Assembly: GCA_036939355.1 (NCBI GenBank)
Contig: JALLAP010000326.1
Location: 1 to 14,252 of the forward strand
Source of the DNA: Thalassiosira profunda
Taxonomy: Eukaryota; Bacillariophyta; Thalassiosirophyceae; Thalassiosirales; Thalassiosiraceae
DNA: 14,252 nt
Direction of reading: 5' to 3'
Shown here: positions 9,001 to 14,252 of the stretch, piece after piece
How the letters are laid out: each line of letters begins with the position of its first letter
Numbering within the stretch: position 1 is the first letter of the stretch
Notes under the pieces: generated by a model
The model's database searches: none
Told to the model about the DNA's origin: nothing
The model's input: only the letters and a program-made list of their open reading frames with translations
Made by a program: the position numbers and the translations under genes

Positions 9001-9400
9001 CGATGCCGACGGTGACGCACTCGTGCTGAACAAATGGTTCATGTGCCAGGCGTTGGCGGACCTCCCGGACGTGCTTGATAGGGTGAAGGCTTTGGTGGAG
9101 CACCCGGAATTCACCCTGTCCAACCCAAACCGCTGCCGTTCGTTGATCAGTGCGTTCTCGATGAACGCCGCGCATTTCCATGCCAAAGATGGAGAGGGCT
9201 ACAAGTTCCTGGGCGACATTATCGCGAAGGCGGACAAACTGAACCCACAGATGTCGTCTGGGATGGGACGCAGTTTGATCCAGTGGCGGAGGTACAGCGA
9301 GGAAAGGGGCGCTTTGATGAAGGCTGAGCTGCAGAAGCTATCCGACATGAAGCCCATCTCGAACGACTTGTTTGAAGTGGTTGGCCGTGGGTTGAAATGA
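6067..9400 (+). CDS. pepN: M1 family aminopeptidase, PepN type, probably plastid-targeted, five exons
   Basis: Zinc aminopeptidase removing N-terminal residues from peptides in general protein turnover. Exons: 6067-6539, 6625-6659, 6756-7441, 7514-7597, 7670-9400, giving 1002 aa. Seen: GAMEN at 390-394 (N-terminus recognition); zinc motif HEYFH at 426-430 with third ligand E449 in LKEGLT; the PepN-specific run EYFHNWTGNRVTCRDWF; and catalytic Tyr candidate Y511 in TVYSKGAE. The catalytic body starts near residue 127 and matches bacterial PepN to the C-terminus. Ahead of it lies a leader: a hydrophobic signal-peptide-like stretch (residues 5-24), then SAAFAG with a likely cut before F25, then a Ser/Ala/Arg-rich stretch. 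This resembles the ASAFAP-type bipartite signal of red-derived complex plastids. Location is inferred; the enzyme call is secure. ATG 6067 is the first ATG in frame. Introns 3 and 4 are homologous to each other. Confidence 0.95.
6540..6624 (+). other. Intron 1 of the aminopeptidase gene
   Basis: GTGAGTC donor and GGCAG acceptor, 85 nt, phase 2, with CTTAC at 6604-6608 as branch-point candidate. Splicing completes the Ser codon (AG|C) and gives KTVVESELTVVPN, continuous with the PepN N-terminal domain. Confidence 0.9.
6660..6755 (+). other. Intron 2 of the aminopeptidase gene
   Basis: GTGAGTG donor and CGCAG acceptor, 96 nt, phase 1, with CTCAC at 6723-6727. It isolates a very short 35-nt exon 2 (6625-6659). 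Splicing completes an Asp codon and continues with LVLDGEADALNLLSI as expected for PepN. Confidence 0.9.
7442..7513 (+). repeat. Intron 3 of the aminopeptidase gene, copy A of a duplicated 72-nt intron
   Basis: GTGAGTA donor and CACAG acceptor, 72 nt, phase 0, CTAAC at 7491-7495. Splicing joins ENKGLN to VFNTAYVLA, matching PepN. It aligns without gaps to intron 4 (7598-7669) with 53 of 72 positions identical by hand count. It has no in-frame stop and a length divisible by three, so retention would insert 24 residues between GAMEN and HEXXH without breaking the frame. Confidence 0.92.
7598..7669 (+). repeat. Intron 4 of the aminopeptidase gene, copy B of a duplicated 72-nt intron
   Basis: GTGAGTT donor and CGCAG acceptor, 72 nt, phase 0, CTAAC at 7650-7654. 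It falls exactly between the His and the Glu codons of the HEYFH zinc motif. Retention meets a TGA at the third codon and would remove the active site. The first 23 nt match intron 3 at 21 positions. Confidence 0.93.
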
Positions 9401-9492
9401 GTCTGTTTCGTCGACGGGTTGCTCGGGTGCATTCTACTTGTAAATAACTGCCAACTCCATCGTTTTATCTTCTCCGTCTTATTTCTCTAGCA
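9401..9492. other. Convergent 3' spacer, aminopeptidase and membrane protein genes
   Basis: Only 92 bp lie between the two stop codons, so overlapping 3' UTRs are likely. TGTAAA at 9439-9444 repeats the hexamer found in the other convergent spacer and is a weak candidate poly(A) element for the plus-strand gene. Confidence 0.35.
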
Positions 9493-10557
9493 TCACACTC
9501 CAGCCTTTGGTTCTAGCCCGGCTTTTTGTGCTTTTTGTGCATACCTCACACTAAGTGGCCTGCCGCCAAGAAATGGCATTCTGCCACAGCCAAGAATCCC
9601 TGTGAAGAGCACAAACTGCACTATCGGAGTATACACGAAGATGCTCAGCAGAATCTCGATCAGGTACACCAGCAAGAAGTAGAGGTCCGGAGTCTCCTCG
9701 CTTGCGTAGTTCAGCGCAGTGTCGATGCCAAACAAACTTTGTTGCGTACCGTCTCCGGGCTCGAAGACTCGGAAGTAAACGAGCACTGTCGTTGCGCAAA
9801 CGGTGACCATCACCATTGAGACCGCAATGGCCCACCCGACAGTCTGATCCCTTCGACAATATCCACAGCTAATCATATGCCAAAGCCCGAAGTCGAAAAA
9901 GGAGTGGATTCCGCTCCCGAGCGTCCACAAGATCCCAATCTGCGAAGGATCGAACCCGAGGTTCCGTCCGGCTACGTTGATCTCCTCGTCCAAAGGAACG
10001 TATTCTGATGTTTCGTTGTACAGCTTCCCACCCCACGATTCTACAGTGTCCTCTATCCCTGTATCCGCAAACGCTTCGCCCCAGAGGAAGATGACGTTGG
10101 TCACCGTCAGCCCAAACGCGAGGGATCCTAGAAGGAGGATGAGCCGATGTTTGTTCTTCACGGGGTGCAGGCGGTGGTGGCAGCACAGACCGAAGACGAG
10201 ATGATTGTTCTGATAATATGAGCACAGGTCTTCGCACCAACTGTTTCCAGGTAGGTGATAGGCCCTGATCGATAGCTTTTGGCGTATGATCTCGTCTTCG
10301 CTCGGAGGTTCGGTCTCCTCCTCTTCTGGTGTATCGTCGTCTGTCGAGCTTTTGTCGTCGCCATCGGTTTCCGCAGAAGATTCCCCGGTATCCTCCTCGC
10401 TCGCGGTAGCAGACGCCTCGCTCTCGCTCTCGTGGCCCTTCTCTGCCGGTATATGCTCAATCACGACGATGCTTGAGTGGCTGTGATTCCATCCCGCGGC
10501 GGCATGACGAGGCCACGGCGGCGCGGACCACACCACGATGTCATTTTGCATACTCAT
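9493..10557 (-). CDS. Multi-pass membrane protein of unknown function
   Basis: 354 aa, intronless as read. Residues 41-90 are strongly acidic (Ser, Glu and Asp runs), then comes a Cys/His-rich segment (WCEDLC, CCHHRLHP at 108-132), then about four hydrophobic segments at roughly 138-159, 206-229, 240-263 and 291-322, the last long enough to be two. A hydrophilic loop of about 45 residues with an NETS glycosylation-type site lies between segments 1 and 2. The CCHHxxHP element followed by RLILLLGSLAFGLTVTN looks like a conserved block, possibly of an uncharacterised protist membrane family, but I cannot name it. The start is ATG 10557: the frame is open upstream to a stop at 10741-10743 but has no ATG there. 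A second ATG lies at 10551. It converges with the aminopeptidase and diverges from the recombinase. No transport or enzyme motif was recognised. Confidence 0.78.
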   Translation of the reverse strand: MSMQNDIVVWSAPPWPRHAAAGWNHSHSSIVVIEHIPAEKGHESESEASATASEEDTGESSAETDGDDKSSTDDDTPEEEETEPPSEDEIIRQKLSIRAYHLPGNSWCEDLCSYYQNNHLVFGLCCHHRLHPVKNKHRLILLLGSLAFGLTVTNVIFLWGEAFADTGIEDTVESWGGKLYNETSEYVPLDEEINVAGRNLGFDPSQIGILWTLGSGIHSFFDFGLWHMISCGYCRRDQTVGWAIAVSMVMVTVCATTVLVYFRVFEPGDGTQQSLFGIDTALNYASEETPDLYFLLVYLIEILLSIFVYTPIVQFVLFTGILGCGRMPFLGGRPLSVRYAQKAQKAGLEPKAGV

Positions 10558-11006
10558 TAAGGTGTCTGCCCGCTCGCCATCACCAATCACAGAGCCATCA
10601 CAATGAAGCCGCACAGCATCGCGGCGCCGGGATGCGAGGCGCCCTCGAAGGAGATTTGTGAGCAGGGAACGCGCCAATGATGTGAGTGTGGCCGGGGTCG
10701 CTCGTAAACGGTACTTTTTTCCGCCGTATGTAGGGGTTTGTTAAAGCTTGCCGGCGGAAAGAAACGCGGAAGGTTGTGGGTTGAGTTTATTTGGCGGGAG
10801 CCATTTCTACGAGAGCAATACTAGCTCCCACGTGCACGTCTCACACATCAAAATTCCAGACGATCTTCCGCCTTTTCAGGAGGAAAGGACACTGAAATGG
10901 ATACGTAGCCGCGGGTCGGATAGAAGCTGCCTTCTTCTCTGTCACCGCGGCAAAGCAAGAGAACGAAGGTGAACCAACAACAACAATTGCAACTGATCAA
11001 ACGAAG
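10558..11006. promoter_or_regulatory. Divergent intergenic region, membrane protein gene and recombinase
   Basis: 449 bp between two divergent starts with no supportable gene. Seen: an inverted repeat with 9-bp arms, TTTCCGCCG at 10718-10726 and CGGCGGAAA at 10752-10760; a palindromic G-box CACGTG at 10829-10834 overlapping GTGCAC; and a CAA-rich leader at about 10974-10990 just before the recombinase ATG. If the recombinase is part of a mobile element, its left end should lie in this region, but no boundary is visible. Confidence 0.4.
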
Positions 11007-13733
11007 ATGAGCGAACGAATGAACAACGCCCTCCGGGCAGCCATCGCCGCCGGCGATCGATTTGCAGCGGGATTCTCTCTCCCAACTGATGGCAATCAGC
11101 AGCCGGCGGCGCCGACGGCCGCCGCTGCCATCGATGCCGCCCCACCACAGCAGCACGCGCCAGCACTGAGCTTTGCGGTTGGGGACGTCAACCGCACCAC
11201 AGCTGCTAATTCATTTGCAGCAGCCAATGCAGCAGCCATTGGCATCCCTCCCCCAGCGGCGGCCGCCGCTACAGGCCCCGCCCCCGCTCCCGCCGCGGCA
11301 GCGGGAGCTACAGCCACCAACGCCGGCGGACGACGCACGAGCGCAGCGAGCGTGCCTCGCCATCGCAACGCCCCCACTGCGCCAAGCCTGAGCCTCCAGG
11401 CGTGCCACGACGCGTTTAACGCGGACGGGATGCGCCAGCGATCGAGGGAGCCGTCCACCTTCGCCGGCCACCAGCGGGAGAACTCCAAGCTCATCATATT
11501 TTTATATGAGCAGCACCCCCAATATCTGGTGCCGGAGTTCCTCCACGAGCTCGAGGACCTCGATGCGGAGATCGACTACTCTCCCCTCTTCGCGACGCGG
11601 TATCGCGGCACACTGACGGACGACCAGCGGAAGGAGAAATATCGCATCCATTTGCTGCGTGAGCTCATCGGTGCAACGCTTGGCCCGGCGGGGACGGATC
11701 CGCGGTGTGCCACCGTCGACCTCAAAGCCTTTACGGCCAGCCCCGAGATATATGCAAGATACATCGAGACGAAGGTGGACACCGTGCCTCTTCCGGGCGG
11801 GGGCACGCGGATCAAACTGCGGAAGCCGGGGGTGTACTCCTCCTACAAGTCCTGCCTGTCGTACCTCTTCAAACGGTACAAGTACGACGTCCCGCGGGGG
11901 TACGAGCGGGACGTGAAGGAGTACATGGATGGGGCGGTTCGCATCGCGGCCCACGCCACCCAGGCGGGCGAGGGCGATATTGATACGTCGACGGGTCTCC
12001 CGTGGCCGTTGTACCTCACAACCAGTGGTTGGTTTTTGGGTCTGGACGGCGAGGATGGCATCTACGGGAATTGCTTCGCGAAGCTGACGGCCAATCTCGC
12101 CTGTCGGGGGGACAATACCAAACAAATCTGCACCAAACACCTCCAGTGGAGCGGCGATTCGATTGGGATTCCGTTTGCACTCGAAAAAACGCACCAACGG
12201 GGGAACGACCAAACGAAGAAGCTGCCCCGCCACTGCTACTCCAATCCACTGGATTTTCGGGCAGACTTCACGTCCGCCGTCTTCCACTACCTCGCCCTGC
12301 ATCCGGAGCGGATCGCGAAGCCCGACGAATCGATTCTGCACGGCACCCAGGATGCCCAGACGACGGCGTTCAATCGGGTGCTGAAGAAGGTGTTGCAGAG
12401 CCACACGGACGAGGACGGGATCCCGCTGTGCGAGGTCGAGCACGGTGTGAAAATGGAGACGATCTCCATGTACTCGTTTCGGAAGTGCGCGCACACGAAG
12501 CTCAACTGCGGCTCGACCTGTGGGCCTACGTCGGCGGCGGCGTGCCTCCGCGAAGGGAAGTCGCTCGGGACGGCGCGGAACCCGTACATTGCGCAGGAGC
12601 AGGCGTCCGATGAGTTCTGCGGCCGGATTCTCGCGGGGCTTCCGGTGAACACCCCACAATTCGCTGCCTCGTACCCCGACTTCGTCCCCATTGATGTCAT
12701 GGCGAGTTTGGAGAAGCCGGGAGTGTCGAGCCGGGCGTACCAGCTGAAGAAGAAGGAGGTCGACCGGCAGGTTAAAGCGGTGCTAGAGTCGATCTTTGGC
12801 GTCGAGAATCTGCGTGTGTTCCCAAGCCTTAGTCCCTTTTTGCGAATCGGATTGGCGAGCCACTTGCATCACTTGGAGGCGATCGAGGAATTGCTCTCGC
12901 CAAAGGCAAAGCTGCGGTCGACGCCGCTTTTTACCAACGACGCGGTGAACGAGCTGAAGCGGCACGTCCGGATCGCAATGCCTTGGGAGGATCATCACAT
13001 TTACTTTGCGCCGGCGACTGGCTTGCCTCCGCACGTCGTCCAGATGAACCAAGTCGAGAAGCTTCAGGCCCAAGTGGACGATTTGCCCCGGGTGTTCGAG
13101 CAGATCTTGGACGACAAGCAAATGGCCGGGCCCGTGTCAAAGAGGGAGATGCGCAAAATGATCGAGCAGAACCCAACAATTCGTCGTGTGGAAGGCGTTA
13201 TGGCGAGAGTGGAAGCATTTCTCGACGCGAGGGAACGCCCCGACGAGCCGGAGAACGACGGGTCCGCGGAATCGGGCGACCGGAATCGGGGTAGAGCGGG
13301 GAGGCGATCGACTCAGTTTGGGAAATTTTTGCATCCCGACGGCGTTGAAAGGCGCATCCCAGAGGGCTGGTACTTTCCGAACCTCGCAATTCAGCACATG
13401 TACGTGTACTGGCACTGTGGCAATGCAGCAGAGAAGATCCCTCCGATCAAAGACCTCGATGCACGGGATTTGTCGGCGCCTTGTTTGGGGAAGAAAGGCA
13501 AGAAGGCTTTCAGCGGCCTCAAGAGATTGATGGTTACAATCGACAGGGCGGCAAAGCGGGGCGATCGTCCGCCAAAGGATGGGATGAGCCAGGCGGAGGC
13601 GACCAGCTGCTTTGTCATTGGCAAACAAAGCATCAGTGTGTTAGAGACAACTCCGACGGGCCGGCCGAGAGACGTATCAAAGCTGACTTGGTCGTCTGCA
13701 CTGAAATATATGACGCAATCGAGGGGTAATTAG
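11007..13733 (+). mobile_element. Crypton-like tyrosine recombinase, intact 908-aa intronless frame
   Basis: Tyrosine recombinases cut and rejoin DNA through a Tyr nucleophile; Cryptons are DNA transposons that use one. Parts: residues 1-130 low complexity, Ala/Pro-rich; about 150-330 a likely core-binding domain with YSSYKSCLSYLFKRY; about 350-545 the catalytic domain; about 680-710 a possible coiled coil; about 783-870 a segment (IPEGWYFPN ... YWHCG ... IPPIKDL) resembling the GCR1_C-type DNA-binding domain known from Cryptons. Catalytic positions: R367 in ACRGDN, K394 in ALEKTH, R492 in YSFRK, nucleophile Y527 in RNPYI. The usual box II His is Tyr (Y489), and the usual Trp/His nine residues before the nucleophile is Lys (K518). 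The spacing supports this alignment: 489-492 is 3 and 518-527 is 9, as in Cre and XerD. No reverse transcriptase is nearby, which argues against DIRS or Ngaro elements. It may be an active but divergent element or a domesticated copy. Element ends were not found. Confidence 0.82.
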
Positions 13734-13968
13734 AGATTAATTGATTTAGGTTCTATTGCAATAGCATTCCTATCCTGCTTGGTAGGCCGGACGAGAGATA
13801 CAAGTTGTTGCTTTTGTTTCGTTGTTTTCGACTTAGCCGTTTTGAGCGAGCGAGAGGTAAGTAACCATAAGGGATACTTATTTGGGTATTTATAAAGGTA
13901 TCTTTTGAGGGCGGAAAATTGACGGAAAACAGTTGACTGTATGGGTAAACCGGGAAGATGCGGTAACG

Positions 13969-14010
13969 TACCGGTAAAAAGTCCGTACGCGTGAGACCGG
14001 AATACCGGTA
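13969..14010. repeat. Two copies of the palindrome TACCGGTA
   Basis: The perfect 8-bp palindrome TACCGGTA occurs at 13969-13976 and 14003-14010, 34 bp apart start to start. Further ACCGG copies lie at 13949-13953 and 13996-14000, and GGTAAC at 13962-13967 and 14007-14012. Such spaced palindromes could be protein-binding sites; no binding protein is shown. Confidence 0.6.
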
Positions 14011-14028
14011 ACCTTCCGCTTTTCCGAT

Positions 14029-14049
14029 AAAGTGCTAAATTAGCACTTT
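14029..14049. repeat. 21-bp inverted repeat (hairpin or palindrome)
   Basis: Arms AAAGTGCTAA and TTAGCACTTT are perfectly complementary around a single A at 14039. CCG at 14024-14026 and CGG at 14050-14052 extend the pairing beyond a 2-nt bulge. There is no T-run of the kind that follows bacterial terminators, and the context is eukaryotic, so a terminator call is not made. Confidence 0.8.
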
Positions 14050-14060
14050 CGGAGAAATAG

Positions 14061-14150
14061 TTTTCCCGAGAATCTCCAAGTTACTCCGACTTTTCCCGAG
14101 TTTCTCCAGGTTACTCCAGGTTACTCCAGGTTGCTCCGCGTTTTTCCCAG
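14061..14150. repeat. 30-bp tandem repeat, about three units, built on a 10-bp CTCC motif
   Basis: Unit 1 at 14061-14090 and unit 2 at 14091-14120 both begin TTTTCCCGAG, carry TCTCCA in the middle and TTACTCC near the end. 14121-14150 is a more diverged third unit. Within them a 10-bp period is visible, with ACTCCAGGTT at 14113-14122 and again at 14123-14132. One-turn-of-helix periodicity is notable but may only reflect slippage. Confidence 0.75.
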
Positions 14151-14252
14151 GAATACCTAAAAGTTTGCAACGACAACTTCATGCCGAGAGCGACATCTAA
14201 GCCTTGTCATAACGTTTTTTCACCCCCCTGGATTGCGAGCTACAAAATTTGC

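Larger units (their letters stand above)
13734..14252. other. Non-coding tail rich in palindromes and short repeats
   Basis: 519 bp with no supportable gene. It holds a TATA-like TATAAAG at 13891-13897, several GGTAAC and ACCGG motifs, two copies of the palindrome TACCGGTA, a 21-bp inverted repeat and a 30-bp tandem repeat, listed separately. It could be the 3' end of the recombinase element or an unrelated repeat. The last 100 bp show nothing recognisable. Confidence 0.55.

Noticed and set aside
10558..10677. Arg-rich mitochondrial-presequence-like extension of the membrane protein
   Set aside because: It starts at TTG and no ATG occurs in frame before the upstream stop at 10741-10743. An upstream exon could still exist but nothing shows it.
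11502..12659. 385-codon open frame on the minus strand inside the recombinase gene
   Set aside because: It is the antisense shadow of a GC-rich coding region; the protein is Arg-rich and unrecognisable, while the plus strand has clear recombinase motifs.
11007..13733. DIRS/Ngaro-type retrotransposon
   Set aside because: Those elements also encode reverse transcriptase and RNase H. None is present in any frame around the recombinase, and no split direct or inverted terminal repeats were seen.
14029..14060. Rho-independent terminator at the 21-bp inverted repeat
   Set aside because: No T-run follows the stem, it lies about 300 bp after the stop, and the genome is eukaryotic.
13734..14252. tRNA or other structured RNA gene in the right-hand tail
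   Set aside because: No T-loop or A-box/B-box pattern was seen. The hairpin and tandem units do not form a cloverleaf.

Overview
The window looks like nuclear DNA of a eukaryote, most likely an alga with a secondary red plastid (a stramenopile such as a diatom or a relative). Three things support this. Two genes are split by short GT-AG introns (65-223 nt, all starting GTGAG). The aminopeptidase carries an ASAFAP-like bipartite plastid-targeting leader. The tyrosine recombinase resembles, from memory, proteins common in stramenopile genomes. The species cannot be fixed from the sequence. No CRISPR, rRNA, tRNA or bacterial operon signal was seen.

Layout: 1-485, no supportable gene, upstream region of gene 1. 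486-3142 (+), a five-exon M13 (neprilysin/PepO-type) zinc metallopeptidase of 708 aa. 3373-4056 (+), an intronless 227-aa class I SAM-dependent methyltransferase. 4144-5805 (-), a 553-aa leucine-rich-repeat protein with a C-terminal eight-cysteine module. 6067-9400 (+), a five-exon M1 aminopeptidase of PepN type, 1002 aa, divergent from the LRR gene. 9493-10557 (-), a 354-aa multi-pass membrane protein of unknown function. 11007-13733 (+), an intronless 908-aa Crypton-like tyrosine recombinase. 13734-14252, a non-coding tail with palindromes and a 30-bp tandem repeat.

The genes do not form an obvious pathway. Two unrelated zinc peptidases lie in the same window, one probably cytosolic and one probably plastid-targeted. 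Two gene pairs converge with only 87 and 92 bp between stops, and two pairs diverge from short shared upstream regions.

The points most worth following up are: (i) introns 3 and 4 of the aminopeptidase, both exactly 72 nt and 53/72 identical without gaps, a pattern expected of introner-like elements, with the second splitting the HEXXH zinc motif; (ii) the recombinase, whose open frame is intact although two of its canonical catalytic positions are changed (His to Tyr, Trp/His to Lys); (iii) the palindrome and repeat cluster just downstream of it; (iv) cysteine modules added to the M13 peptidase and to the LRR protein.
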